A DNA stretch of 64,000 bases from Nosocomiicoccus ampullae (GTDB lineage: Bacteria > Bacillota > Bacilli > Staphylococcales > Salinicoccaceae). Under the pieces are notes generated by a model, which was not told the origin of the DNA, did no database searches, and was given only the letters and a program-made list of their open reading frames with translations. The stretch is from NCBI RefSeq assembly GCF_019357495.1, contig NZ_CP079110.1, forward strand, positions 1 to 64,000. The letters are read 5' to 3'. A program made the position numbers and the translations under genes. Shown piece after piece: positions 54,159 to 62,918 of the stretch (the stretch's first letter is position 1; each line of letters begins with the position of its first letter).

Positions 54159-55196
54159 TTAAATCTCCTTTTTAAAAATGAGTTTGAGATTATCATCAAT
54201 ATGTTCTGTATGTACACAAGAAAAATTTGGAAGTGAGTGAAGTGGAAATACATCATCTGTTTTAAAAAATTGATATTTACCACTTCCACCTATTAATTTC
54301 GGGGCTAAATATAGGATGAAGTTCGTAATTACATTTGAATTTAAAAATTGACTTGAAACATTAGGTCCTGCTTCAATTAAGACGCGTCCAAAACCTAAAA
54401 TGTAAAGTCTGTTTAAAATAGTCTCTACGTCGCAATTTTCAAGATGAATTAATTTAATATTAGAGTTTGGTGCGCGTAAATTATCGTTCTCAGTAAAAAT
54501 AATAACCTCGCGATTTTGTTGGTTAAAAATTTTTAATGAAAAATCAATGTTTCCTTTTCTAGAAAGAATAATTGGTGTTGGATCTTTGGCATCTGGAATA
54601 CGTGTAGTTAATTCTGGATTATCTTCTTGAATCGTACCATATCCAGTTATAATTGCATCGTGCGCATGTCTAAGTTTAAAAACATCTAACTTTACACTCT
54701 TATTTGTAATCCACTTACTCTCCTTAAAGTCATTCGCAACTTTACCATCTAGCGTACTAGATACTTTTACAGTTGTAATGGGTAACTGAGAGTGTTTAGA
54801 TTTAAAGAATGTATCGTAAAACTCTGTGAGAGTTTCATGTGGAACATGTTCAACTTCTACACCGTGTGCTTTTAATTTGTTCACACCGGAATTTAACGTA
54901 ACATCTTTTACTGCATAGACGACGCGTTTAATTTTTGCATCGATTATTTGGTCAACACAAGGCGGGGTTTTACCATGATGTGAACATGGTTCTAACGTCA
55001 CATACATAGTCGCATCTTGACAGTTTTCACCAGCCATTTTAATCGCTTCAATTTCAGCATGTGCGCCACCTTGTTTTAAATGTGCACCAAATCCAACAAT
55101 TCTTCCGCTTTTCAAAATAACTGCAGCAACAGGTGGATTTACACCTGTTTGTCCTTTCGTAATATGTACAAGATTCATTAAAAAATCCATATACAA
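54159..55196 (-). CDS. ribD: bifunctional riboflavin deaminase/reductase RibD
   Basis: Deaminates and reduces the pyrimidine product of GTP cyclohydrolase II. The protein is 345 aa. The deaminase domain has the zinc site HAEIEA and PCSHHGKTPPC. The reductase domain begins near residue 145 with TTVKVSSTLDGKVA. I keep the TTG at 55196 as start, because GAGGTGATTT at 55210-55201 is well spaced for it; an ATG at 55190 would be 13 bases away. The FMN riboswitch terminator sits just before this ribosome site. Confidence 0.95.
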   Translation of the reverse strand: MYMDFLMNLVHITKGQTGVNPPVAAVILKSGRIVGFGAHLKQGGAHAEIEAIKMAGENCQDATMYVTLEPCSHHGKTPPCVDQIIDAKIKRVVYAVKDVTLNSGVNKLKAHGVEVEHVPHETLTEFYDTFFKSKHSQLPITTVKVSSTLDGKVANDFKESKWITNKSVKLDVFKLRHAHDAIITGYGTIQEDNPELTTRIPDAKDPTPIILSRKGNIDFSLKIFNQQNREVIIFTENDNLRAPNSNIKLIHLENCDVETILNRLYILGFGRVLIEAGPNVSSQFLNSNVITNFILYLAPKLIGGSGKYQFFKTDDVFPLHSLPNFSCVHTEHIDDNLKLIFKKEI

Positions 55197-55213
55197 TTTT
55201 AAATCACCTCAAT

Positions 55214-55243
55214 AAAAAGCCCTTGAAAATAAATTTCAAGGGC
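55214..55243 (-). terminator. terminator of the FMN riboswitch
   Basis: On the - strand, ten-pair stem GCCCTTGAAA / TTTCAAGGGC with a five-base loop, then TTTTT. It lies four bases before the ribD ribosome site, so flavin-bound RNA should stop transcription here. Confidence 0.93.
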
Positions 55244-55302
55244 AGTATATCTAAAAAAGAATAGACTAAATAAGCAACTTAAATAAACATTAAGTTGTCG
55301 TT

Positions 55303-55426
55303 TTTCTTTCTCCCATCCAGACTTTAACTGTCGGCTCTAGATATTCACTAGATCAGCCGTATAATCACTTATACGGGTCGCAGGCTATTACTGCCGGTTT
55401 GGAATTTCACCAAGCCCCGAAAGAAA
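55303..55426 (-). promoter_or_regulatory. FMN riboswitch (RFN element)
   Basis: On the - strand the conserved RFN blocks appear in order: TTTCGGGGCTTGGTGAAATT, CCGGCAGTAATAGCCTGCGA, a variable hairpin (CCGTATAAGTGATTATACGG), AGCCGACAGTTAAAGTCTGG and ATGGGAGAAAG. P1 closes between TTTCTTTC and GAAAGAAA. About 60 bases separate it from the terminator, including a possible antiterminator (ACAACTTAA...TTAAGTTG). Confidence 0.96.
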
Positions 55427-55516
55427 CATATTTAACTGTATTCAATACAACATATTGAGGATGTCAGAAAATTTCTGACACTTATACAATATACAACTTT
55501 CTAAAAATATACAAGT

Positions 55517-56932
55517 TTACTTTTCTTTTACTTCTTCTAAAATATATCGATTTAATCGGTCGATTGTTTCTTTAATATCACTTTCTGTAGTTTCTGGATT
55601 GATTGTACACATACGGAATACTTTTTTATTGTTTAAAGTCGTTGTATATGCAACACCGTAACCTGAATCGGCAAGTTTTTTAGCTGCAAGATTATTCAAA
55701 TGATCGTTTTCTTCATCAGTAAATGAGTCGTTATAATATCTAAAGCTTAAAATAGATAGACTCGGCTGTGAGATAATTTCAAAATCGTCTAATGATTCTA
55801 CGTAATCTTTTGTGTATTCTGCAAGTTCCTGACCATAGTCGATACGTTTTCTAAATTCATCTTCACCAATTACTTGTAACGTTAACCATAATTTTACAGC
55901 ACGTGCTGGTCGAGTTAACTCGATACCAAGCATTTCTGGATCGATTACATCGTCATCTGACGTGATATCGTCGAGGTACTCTGCTTTTTCACCGTAACTG
56001 TTAATAAGGTTGTTTTTATCTTTTACAATAATCATTGCACAACTATACGTTTGGAATAGTAGCTTATGTGCGTCCCAAGTAACGCTATCAGAGCGCTCAA
56101 TTCCTTTAAATAATGATTTACCTTTTGTAGATAGTAAATGTGACGCTCCGTATGCCCCATCGACGTGTTGCCAAATATTATACGCTTCACAAATATCTGC
56201 GATTTTATTAAAGTCATCAACTGCACCTGTATTCGTTGTACCTGCTGTAGAAATAACGAGGGCCGGTATATATCCATTTTTCACATCTTTTTCGACCGTT
56301 TCTTTTAAATGTGAAACGTTCATTGTAAAGTCTTCATTATGGTCAATAATACGAATATTTTCAGATGGAAATCCTGCGACGTGTAATGCTTTACGACCTG
56401 AATGGTGTGTTTGAGATGTTAAATACACTGTCGTTTTAGTAAGTTTGTCTAGCGATACTTTTCTGTCACGTGCTGTAACGACGGCCGTTAGATTTGCCAT
56501 CGATCCACCAGAAACAAACACTCCACCACTTGGTTTTACCTCGTATCCAATTTTATCTGCAAGATAGTTAATTAAATTTCTTTCGATACTAATTGGTAGT
56601 GTCGCATTTTTAAAATTTGAGGCATGGATGTTATTTGCTGTTGTTAAAATATCCCCCAGCCAAGATAGCCTTGATGCAGGACCAGGAATAAATGAAAATG
56701 CACGTTTATGGTTAGGACGATATAAATAAGTTAATACTTCGTTGTTTAACTCCGAAAGTACTTCGTAAATATCTCTACCGACCTTAGGTATAGGCATTTT
56801 TTCGTATTTTTGAGTTAATTCTTTTGGTGCTTGTTCAGTTGCATTTAAGCGACTGACATCCTGATTTAAATATTTATTGACCTCATCACGAATAATTGTT
56901 TCTAGATCAATATTTTTCTCATTAAAGTTCAT
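55517..56932 (-). CDS. group II PLP-dependent amino-acid decarboxylase (aromatic/tyrosine type)
   Basis: A 471-aa cytosolic decarboxylase. The PLP lysine is Lys290 in TWDAHKLLFQTYSC, with Asp258 in HVDGAYG and a His pair at 176-177 in SQTHHSGRKA. The overall pattern and length resemble the staphylococcal aromatic amino-acid decarboxylase SadA, which forms trace amines from Phe, Tyr, Trp or DOPA; glutamate or diaminobutyrate decarboxylases are alternatives. The ATG at 56932 has AAGGGAG upstream. No amine/amino-acid antiporter lies beside it. Confidence 0.85.
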   Translation of the reverse strand: MNFNEKNIDLETIIRDEVNKYLNQDVSRLNATEQAPKELTQKYEKMPIPKVGRDIYEVLSELNNEVLTYLYRPNHKRAFSFIPGPASRLSWLGDILTTANNIHASNFKNATLPISIERNLINYLADKIGYEVKPSGGVFVSGGSMANLTAVVTARDRKVSLDKLTKTTVYLTSQTHHSGRKALHVAGFPSENIRIIDHNEDFTMNVSHLKETVEKDVKNGYIPALVISTAGTTNTGAVDDFNKIADICEAYNIWQHVDGAYGASHLLSTKGKSLFKGIERSDSVTWDAHKLLFQTYSCAMIIVKDKNNLINSYGEKAEYLDDITSDDDVIDPEMLGIELTRPARAVKLWLTLQVIGEDEFRKRIDYGQELAEYTKDYVESLDDFEIISQPSLSILSFRYYNDSFTDEENDHLNNLAAKKLADSGYGVAYTTTLNNKKVFRMCTINPETTESDIKETIDRLNRYILEEVKEK

Positions 56933-57162
56933 AAAAGTAGCTCCCTTCTTTGATCGTTAATTAAAGTATAACTAACATTATTCTATATAATCTATGAATT
57001 CCTTACATGTAGTATGGTAAAACGTTTTATTTTTTATAAAAACTATAGGATAGTTCGTCATAAAATGCTAAGATAGATGTAAGACTGTATATATAGTAAA
57101 TATGACTACTCAAATTTTAGTCTTATTTATTTTATCTAGTACTTTGTAAAGGAGTAATGAAA
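56933..57162. other. divergent spacer between the decarboxylase and a small peptide gene
   Basis: AT-rich, presumably with promoters for both sides. GTAAAACGTTTTAT at 57017-57030 is a palindromic, two-mismatch cre-like sequence. No other feature is clear. Confidence 0.35.
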
Positions 57163-57294
57163 ATGTTCGTTTTAGGTGCAGTAACAGATTGGCTGTTCAT
57201 GGGATTCTTTATCGCAATTCCAGTATTCATGCTCTTTTTCCTAGCATCGCTAGTGCTTGAGGAAAATAGTTACAATAAAAAGAAAAATAGATAA
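57163..57294 (+). CDS. 43-aa membrane peptide
   Basis: A short ORF with AAAGGAG (57148-57154) eight bases before its ATG. The product is nearly all hydrophobic from residue 4 to 32 (FFIAIPVFMLFFLASLVL) and ends in a charged tail rich in Lys and Asn. A 12-pair terminator follows at 57314, so it is a self-contained transcription unit. An ATG at 57157 is an alternative start adding MK. No family is recognised; possible roles are a membrane-embedded regulator or toxin-like peptide, but nothing in the sequence decides. Confidence 0.62.
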   Translation: MFVLGAVTDWLFMGFFIAIPVFMLFFLASLVLEENSYNKKKNR

Positions 57295-57313
57295 TCTGTC
57301 TAATGAATATTAG

Positions 57314-57370
57314 AAAATACTCCCCATAAAACATGCAGTTTTACTGTATTGCTTTACGGGGAGTATTTTT
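57314..57370 (+). terminator. terminator after the 43-aa peptide gene
   Basis: Twelve-pair stem AAAATACTCCCC (57314-57325) / GGGGAGTATTTT (57358-57369), then T. The long loop contains a smaller hairpin. Confidence 0.85.
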
Positions 57371-57396
57371 TACTAAATAACGGGAGAGTTATACAG

Positions 57397-59022
57397 ATGA
57401 GAAAACTGAGATTATCCATACTGATTATCATGATTGCTGGTTGCTCAAATCAGGTAGATCAAGCAACTGAGGATAAGGAAGAAAAGATTGTCGAAGAAAT
57501 TGAGGAAATCATCGAATCTAACGAGGAATTTTATAAACTAGATAATAACAAGGAAGTTATTAAAGAGATTAAAAAGAAAGATGATGAAATTAACGAAAAA
57601 TTTTACGAAGATACTTATACATATGATAATCCTTTTGTAGTCGTCAATCCTTATGGAAATAGTCCTTTATCAGCCTATGTATTATTTACAACGGATGAGC
57701 CAACACAAATCACATATACTGTAGAAGGAAAAACAAAAGATACGGAGTATTCTTATACCACAAAAAAATATTCTGTGCGTCACGAAATTCCACTGATGGG
57801 ACTTTACGCAGGACAAGTAAATAACGTTAAGTTGGAAGTTGAAAATGAAAATGGTGAAGTGTTAACGCACGACTTAGCCGTTGAAACGGAAGATATTGAC
57901 AGTGATTTTTATACTGCTGAAATAACGCAGAAAAATGAATTGAAAATTAATGATGGACTGACGTATATGAAGCCATCAAGCGGTGAATTATTTGGTGTAG
58001 ATAACGCTGGTGATATTCGTTTTCTACTCACAAATGAGTCATCGGAAATATTTAATTACAACGAAGAAACGGGTCATTTTATTTTAAATACAGTGTCAGA
58101 AACCGAAGAAGATACGAAACTCTTTAATGACTTGATTGAAATTGACCCAGTCGGAAGAATATATAAAGCATACACATATTCACAGTCTCATTATGACGGA
58201 GAGAAACCAATTCATAACGACATTATAACGCTAAATAATGGTAATATTTTAATGCTTGTTCATAACAATAAAGATGACTATATTAAAGACGCGATGATTG
58301 AAGTCGACTGGGATAATGGAAAAGTATTGAACGTTGTTAACTTTAAAGAAATACTCCCAGAATCATTTTACAAGTATACGGAAAGTAAAGACTGGCTAAG
58401 CCAAAGCAGTGTTTCACAAACAGAAGATGATACTTTAATTGTGTCATTTTTAAATCAAAACATTATCGCAGAAATTAAATATCCAGAGATTGAATTCAAC
58501 TGGATTATTGCAAATGAAGATGAATGGCCTAAAGAAGATGATGGACTTGGAGAAAAAATAATTGAATCTTCGGATGAAATTCCAATAAGTCCATATGACA
58601 TAGAGGTATTACCTGATCAAGATGATAACGCGTCGACGTTAGATATATTAGTATATGATGGTTATTTATATGAAAATGAAGCATACAATAGGATTGTACA
58701 ATACAGAATTAATCGTTCAGAAGAAAATCTAGAAGAAATCACATCATACCACAACATGTTACAAAAGAATTATCTTAGTGACAGTAGCGTACATCTCTCG
58801 TATGACAAAGCATCTGATAATGTTCTTGTACCATTTACTTTAGAAAATGAAGAAAGTACTGAATCTAAAATTATTGAATTAAACCGTGAAAAAAATGAAA
58901 AAATATCAGAAGTATATGTCCAAGGAATTAACGAATTACGTGGCCCAATTGACGGTATATATCGCTTGCCGTTATTGTCAGAAGATTACGTAGTAGAAGT
59001 GCTTAGAGATGAGGAAGAGTAA
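57397..59022 (+). CDS. aryl-sulfate sulfotransferase-like lipoprotein
   Basis: A 541-aa lipoprotein. I start at ATG 57397, which has GGGAGAG upstream and gives a signal peptide RKLRLSILIIMIAGC with lipobox IAGC; an earlier in-frame start lies inside the terminator. An acidic segment leads to an N-terminal beta domain (NPYGNSPLSAYVLFTTDEPT, RHEIPLMGLYAGQVNNVKLE) and a propeller-like remainder. This matches PLP-independent aryl-sulfate sulfotransferases (ASST), which move sulfate between phenols. Activity is not proven by the sequence. A bidirectional terminator follows. Confidence 0.75.
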   Translation: MRKLRLSILIIMIAGCSNQVDQATEDKEEKIVEEIEEIIESNEEFYKLDNNKEVIKEIKKKDDEINEKFYEDTYTYDNPFVVVNPYGNSPLSAYVLFTTDEPTQITYTVEGKTKDTEYSYTTKKYSVRHEIPLMGLYAGQVNNVKLEVENENGEVLTHDLAVETEDIDSDFYTAEITQKNELKINDGLTYMKPSSGELFGVDNAGDIRFLLTNESSEIFNYNEETGHFILNTVSETEEDTKLFNDLIEIDPVGRIYKAYTYSQSHYDGEKPIHNDIITLNNGNILMLVHNNKDDYIKDAMIEVDWDNGKVLNVVNFKEILPESFYKYTESKDWLSQSSVSQTEDDTLIVSFLNQNIIAEIKYPEIEFNWIIANEDEWPKEDDGLGEKIIESSDEIPISPYDIEVLPDQDDNASTLDILVYDGYLYENEAYNRIVQYRINRSEENLEEITSYHNMLQKNYLSDSSVHLSYDKASDNVLVPFTLENEESTESKIIELNREKNEKISEVYVQGINELRGPIDGIYRLPLLSEDYVVEVLRDEEE

Positions 59023-59034
59023 AATAATAACACA

Positions 59035-59065
59035 AAAACAACGCCTGTAAAACAGGCGTTGTTTT
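59035..59065. terminator. bidirectional terminator between the sulfotransferase and oppA2
   Basis: Thirteen-pair stem AAAACAACGCCTG / CAGGCGTTGTTTT with loop TAAAA. It has T on both exits and abuts the stop of the opposing gene. Confidence 0.93.
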
Positions 59066-60676
59066 CTATTCATCCTCTAATTTAACGTATTTTAATTGTG
59101 CTTTACCAAAGATATCTGCTGGCATTTCTTTCACACGGTCTTGTTTTACTGAAAGCTGAGTGTAGTGGTAAATTGGTGCAATTGGATAATCGTTTACAAA
59201 CACTTTATGAGCCTCTTTGTTTAATTCGAGTCTTTTGTCTGGATCTGTTTCTGTAGCAGATTGATCAAGAAGGCTTGCATATTCTTCGTTATGCCATCTT
59301 GTTTGGTTATTACCACCTAGGTTTTTGTAAATGTTTAGGAAGTACTCAGGATCGTTAACATCTCCTGTCCAACCAAGACGTCCTGCTTGGAAATCGCCCT
59401 CACTTAATTTTTGTAAATACACTTGCCATTCGTTATTGTCTAACGTAGCATCGATTCCTAAGTTATCTTTCCAACCTTGTTGGATGTACTGCATAATTGC
59501 AGCATGTGCTTCACTTGTGTTGTAAGACAGGCTAATTTTGATATCTTCAGGACCATTTAATCCTAATTCTTCAATACCTTTGTCTAAAGCTTCTCTAGCT
59601 TCATCTAAGTCGTTAGATTCAAAATATCCTGTAGGCCCTTCAAATCCTTTTACAGTTTGAGGTACTAATCCTGTTGCAGGAGTCTCCTCACCTTTTGTTA
59701 CGTTTTCAATAAGACCTTCTCTATCGATTGCAATCGTTAAAGCTTTTCGGATATTTTTATTATTTATAATATCTTCTTCCGTGTTAAACACAAGCATATA
59801 AGTCGCCACTTGGTCTTGAACGTCGAGTTTATCTTCTTCTTTAAAACGATCAAGTGCGTTTAAATCGATAGTATTATATGAACTTCCAAGATAGTCTAGA
59901 TTACCAGAGTCAAATTCTTTTAAAGCTGTTGCTGCTGAATCGATAATATTAATATTTGCAACGTCGAGATCAACGTTATCTTTATCCCAGTAGTCATCAC
60001 GTTTTTTTAATACAATTTTGTCTGAACTTTTGAATTCACTCACTTCAAAAGGACCATTAACGACGTATTCCTCTGTACCTATATTTTTATGCCAGTCTGG
60101 ATTTTCTTCAACGTACTTATGGTTGAGTGGTGTGTAAATTGTATTTGACACTAACTCATTAAAGTAAGGTGTTGGATTATTAAGCGTGACTTCTAACGTT
60201 TTGTCGTCTAAAGCTTTTATACCAACATCTTCTTCGTTCCCTTCGCCAGTGTTATAATCTTGTGCGCCTTCAATGTAATACAGTAAGTATGCAGAATCAG
60301 CACCATTTTCAGGGTTTAATGCCCATTTCCATGCGTATTCAAAATCTTGTGCGGTTACTTTATCTCCATTAGACCAGTTCGCATCACGAATTGTGTATGT
60401 ATATGTTTTTTTATCTTCACTTTCTTGAATATCTTCAGCTAACGCATTTGTTACTTCACCATCTTTGTCGATACGAGTCAGTCCTTCAAAAGCGTTTTGA
60501 ACTAGAATTTGTGAAGTCGTATCTGTAGATAATAATGGATGAAGTGCAGGTGGATCTGTAGCAATAGAAAGATTGATTACTTTTTCTCCATCATTTGAAG
60601 CACTATCTTCTCCAAAGTCACACGCGCTCAATAAAGCGGTGAATATCAGTAAATAAAACACGAATAATCTCTTCAT
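59066..60676 (-). CDS. orphan oligopeptide-binding lipoprotein (OppA paralogue)
   Basis: A 536-aa substrate-binding lipoprotein with lipobox LSAC. The start at 60676 has AGAGGAG seven bases upstream; the ATG at 60682 is too close to it. It is closely similar along its length to the OppA at 22707, sharing DFEYAWKWALNPEN, LTIAIDREGLI, LSYNTSEAHAAIMQY and the end LKYVK. No permease or ATPase is adjacent, so it probably serves the oppBCDF channel with a different peptide preference, or acts in peptide sensing. Both are inference. Confidence 0.92.
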   Translation of the reverse strand: MKRLFVFYLLIFTALLSACDFGEDSASNDGEKVINLSIATDPPALHPLLSTDTTSQILVQNAFEGLTRIDKDGEVTNALAEDIQESEDKKTYTYTIRDANWSNGDKVTAQDFEYAWKWALNPENGADSAYLLYYIEGAQDYNTGEGNEEDVGIKALDDKTLEVTLNNPTPYFNELVSNTIYTPLNHKYVEENPDWHKNIGTEEYVVNGPFEVSEFKSSDKIVLKKRDDYWDKDNVDLDVANINIIDSAATALKEFDSGNLDYLGSSYNTIDLNALDRFKEEDKLDVQDQVATYMLVFNTEEDIINNKNIRKALTIAIDREGLIENVTKGEETPATGLVPQTVKGFEGPTGYFESNDLDEAREALDKGIEELGLNGPEDIKISLSYNTSEAHAAIMQYIQQGWKDNLGIDATLDNNEWQVYLQKLSEGDFQAGRLGWTGDVNDPEYFLNIYKNLGGNNQTRWHNEEYASLLDQSATETDPDKRLELNKEAHKVFVNDYPIAPIYHYTQLSVKQDRVKEMPADIFGKAQLKYVKLEDE

Positions 60677-60808
60677 TAACATTCTCCTCTAAAGTTTATA
60701 TTTATTGATTATAATAAATATTCTGAAAATATCAACAACTTTTTAAAAATAAGCACAATTCTAAATTAATTGTTTGAAATCTAGTATATTAATTAAGGGA
60801 GTGATTAT

Positions 60809-61222
60809 ATGGATTGTGTATTTTGTGATCTGATTAAAAATAAAGATTACCATCTTGTAAGAGAAAGCATTTATAGCATCGCGATTTTAGATAAGTCTCC
60901 AGCATCTAAAGGGCATGTTTTAGTAATGCCGAAGATGCATTTTGAAACATTTGGAGATATCGATAATAAAGTCGTGCGTAATGATTTAATTGCTTTAATG
61001 CATAAAGTTGCGACGATGGATATGTTTAAAGATTATAATATTGTAAGTAACAACGGAAAAAGAGCGGGACAATCTGTGCCGCACGTACATTTTCACTTTA
61101 TTCCAAGAGAAGAATCGGACAATATTAACTTTGAGGTTCCTGCGGATGATTCTATCGATGTTGAAAAGTCTCTTAAAGAACTTAAAGAAAAACGAGCAGA
61201 GAAGAAAAAGAGAGAAGGATAA
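60809..61222 (+). CDS. hit: HIT-family nucleotide hydrolase
   Basis: A 137-aa histidine-triad protein that hydrolyses nucleotide conjugates such as AMP-lysine or adenylated species. The triad is seen in PHVHFHFIPR. The N-terminus CVFCDLIKNKDYHLV carries the zinc-type Cys pair common in bacterial HIT proteins. The C-terminal tail is basic (KEKRAEKKKREG). An AAGGGAG ribosome site precedes the ATG, and the stop lies inside a terminator hairpin. Confidence 0.94.
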   Translation: MDCVFCDLIKNKDYHLVRESIYSIAILDKSPASKGHVLVMPKMHFETFGDIDNKVVRNDLIALMHKVATMDMFKDYNIVSNNGKRAGQSVPHVHFHFIPREESDNINFEVPADDSIDVEKSLKELKEKRAEKKKREG

Positions 61223-61240
61223 TTTCCTCCTCTCTTTTTT
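61206..61240 (+). terminator. terminator after hit
   Basis: Stem AAAAGAGAGAAGGA / TCCTCCTCTCTTTT with one mismatch, overlapping the stop, then six T. Confidence 0.82.
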
Positions 61241-61244
61241 AATG

Positions 61245-61273
61245 TTGAAAATAGGAACATATGTTCGTATAAT
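61245..61273 (+). promoter_or_regulatory. LexA-controlled promoter of the YolD-like gene
   Basis: TTGAAA (61245-61250), a 17-base spacer and TATAAT (61268-61273) form a sigma-A promoter. The spacer contains GGAACATATGTTCG (61254-61267), an exact GAAC-N4-GTTC Gram-positive LexA operator. The gene should be induced by DNA damage. Confidence 0.88.
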
Positions 61274-61294
61274 AAAATCAAGGAGATGGTGGAG

Positions 61295-61681
61295 ATGATT
61301 CTTGATTATAGAAATATTCCTTATGAAGAACTCAATTCTAATATACCAGCTGGGCGTGGCATGATTAAATGGATGCCTTTTGCAACGATGCCTGAACAAT
61401 ATGAAAATGTAAATCAAATGATTCAGAGTCAACTGAAAAAAGATTATCCAAAGTTGACACAAGATATAATCGAACATAATGAACGTATAGTTCACGAATT
61501 ACTTGGTAAAACGGCGATTATCCGTTACTGGTCGAATGGACGAGAAATTATGATGGAATGTGATGTAGAAAGTATTAGTAAAGAAACGAACATGATTATT
61601 GTACGTAAGAACAATACGATTTTACCAATTTATTTTTATCATATTTATGAAATTCAAAAAGGCGGGAACTTATTTAAATGA
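61295..61681 (+). CDS. YolD-like family protein
   Basis: A 128-aa protein with the YolD pattern: GRGMIKWMPFATMPEQYENV near the N-terminus, then a beta domain with ELLGKTAIIRYWSNGRE and a final ILPIYFYHIYEIQ. YolD-like proteins are usually found beside Y-family polymerases (UvrX type) and are SOS-induced. Here no polymerase gene is adjacent. I start at ATG 61295, nine bases after AAGGAG; the ATG at 61286 directly abuts that site. The promoter holds a LexA box. Confidence 0.82.
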   Translation: MILDYRNIPYEELNSNIPAGRGMIKWMPFATMPEQYENVNQMIQSQLKKDYPKLTQDIIEHNERIVHELLGKTAIIRYWSNGREIMMECDVESISKETNMIIVRKNNTILPIYFYHIYEIQKGGNLFK

Positions 61682-61684
61682 AAA

Positions 61685-61706
61685 TGGCTAGACCGAAGTC
61701 TAGCCA
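61685..61706 (-). terminator. terminator of the aminotransferase gene
   Basis: Nine-pair stem TGGCTAGAC / GTCTAGCCA with a TTCG tetraloop on the - strand, then ATTTTC. Confidence 0.85.
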
Positions 61707-61712
61707 AATGTG

Positions 61713-62876
61713 TTATTTCTTATAATTTTTTAAGAAGTTTTCGAGTCGGTTGCATGCTTCAACAAGTTCTTCCATCGTTGCAGCGAATGATAAGCGAATG
61801 TGGCCTTCACCATAAGGTGAGAATGACGCACCGGGGACAACTGCGAGCTGTTCTTGTTCGATTAAATCTAAACAGAACTGGAATGAGTCGTTGCTATATT
61901 CACTAATATCAGGAAAGATATAGAATGCCCCTGTTGGCTTTTCTACGGGTAATCCCATGCCCGTGAGTCGATCAAATAAATAGTCACGTCGTGTTTTATA
62001 AGCATCATTCATCGCCTCTAAATCTTCTTTAGGAACATCTCTAAATGCTGCAATTGCACCGTATTGTGATGGTGTAGATGCACATATTGTGTTATATAAA
62101 TGTACCGTATTTACTAAATCTGAAAGTTCAGGTGTTGATAAAATATATCCAATACGTGCCCCCGTCATCGCATGTGACTTAGATAATCCATTCACGACGA
62201 ATAATTTGTTACGGATTTCTTCAAACTCCATAAATGAGTGGTGTTTACCTTCATAGACGTTGTCGCTATAAATTTCATCTGTCACGATAAAAATATCTTT
62301 ATCTTTTAATACTTCGACGATTTCTTTGATGTTTTCATATGAGAGTGACGTACCTGTTGGATTTGTTGGGTAGTTGAAAAGTACTGCTTTTGTTTTATCA
62401 GTAATTTTTTCTTTAATTGAATCTGCTGTTGGGACGAGATCTGTTTTTGTCGTATCGACGTAGACAACTTTTGCACCGCATAACTTAATAATTGGTTCAT
62501 AGCCTAAATATGATGGTGCAGGTAAAATGACTTCGTCACCTGGGTTTAAAATAGTTCTTAAAATATTATCTATTGCTTCAGAACCACCTGTCATAACGAC
62601 AATCTCTTCTTCAGGACTGTAACGTACATTAAAACGATCAAAAATATAATCAGAAATTACTTGACGTAATTCTAATAAACCACGATTATGAGTATAACGT
62701 AATTTATTATTATTAATTGCATCGACCATTGCTTTACGAATTGGCTCTGGTGTGTCAAAACCAGACTGGCCAAGTGTTAAGTCGACACTATCAGGATACT
62801 GATCAACTTTATTAGAGAATTGACGAGTACCAGGTACTTCGATGTTTTGGATGTTATTGTTTAATTGCTTTTCCAT
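61713..62876 (-). CDS. class I/II pyridoxal-phosphate aminotransferase
   Basis: A 387-aa aminotransferase of fold type I. Marks are LTLGQSGFDTPEPI at the N-terminus, VMTGGSEAIDNIL (PLP phosphate loop), FNYPTNPTG, FIVTDEIYSD, the PLP lysine in LSKSHAMTGARIGY and the carboxylate Arg in GEGHIRLSFA. It resembles PatA-type enzymes, which act in lysine, aspartate or aromatic amino-acid metabolism; substrate choice is not certain. The start ATG has AGGAGGTC upstream. It is divergent from the membrane protein gene at 62919. Confidence 0.92.
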   Translation of the reverse strand: MEKQLNNNIQNIEVPGTRQFSNKVDQYPDSVDLTLGQSGFDTPEPIRKAMVDAINNNKLRYTHNRGLLELRQVISDYIFDRFNVRYSPEEEIVVMTGGSEAIDNILRTILNPGDEVILPAPSYLGYEPIIKLCGAKVVYVDTTKTDLVPTADSIKEKITDKTKAVLFNYPTNPTGTSLSYENIKEIVEVLKDKDIFIVTDEIYSDNVYEGKHHSFMEFEEIRNKLFVVNGLSKSHAMTGARIGYILSTPELSDLVNTVHLYNTICASTPSQYGAIAAFRDVPKEDLEAMNDAYKTRRDYLFDRLTGMGLPVEKPTGAFYIFPDISEYSNDSFQFCLDLIEQEQLAVVPGASFSPYGEGHIRLSFAATMEELVEACNRLENFLKNYKK

Positions 62877-62918
62877 GAATTATGACCTCCTAGAAAAATC
62901 GGTAAGGGATGTTAAAGT

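Noticed and set aside
60995-61495. 166-aa - strand ORF across hit and the YolD-like gene
   Set aside because: It covers two terminator/promoter elements and two well-supported genes on the other strand.
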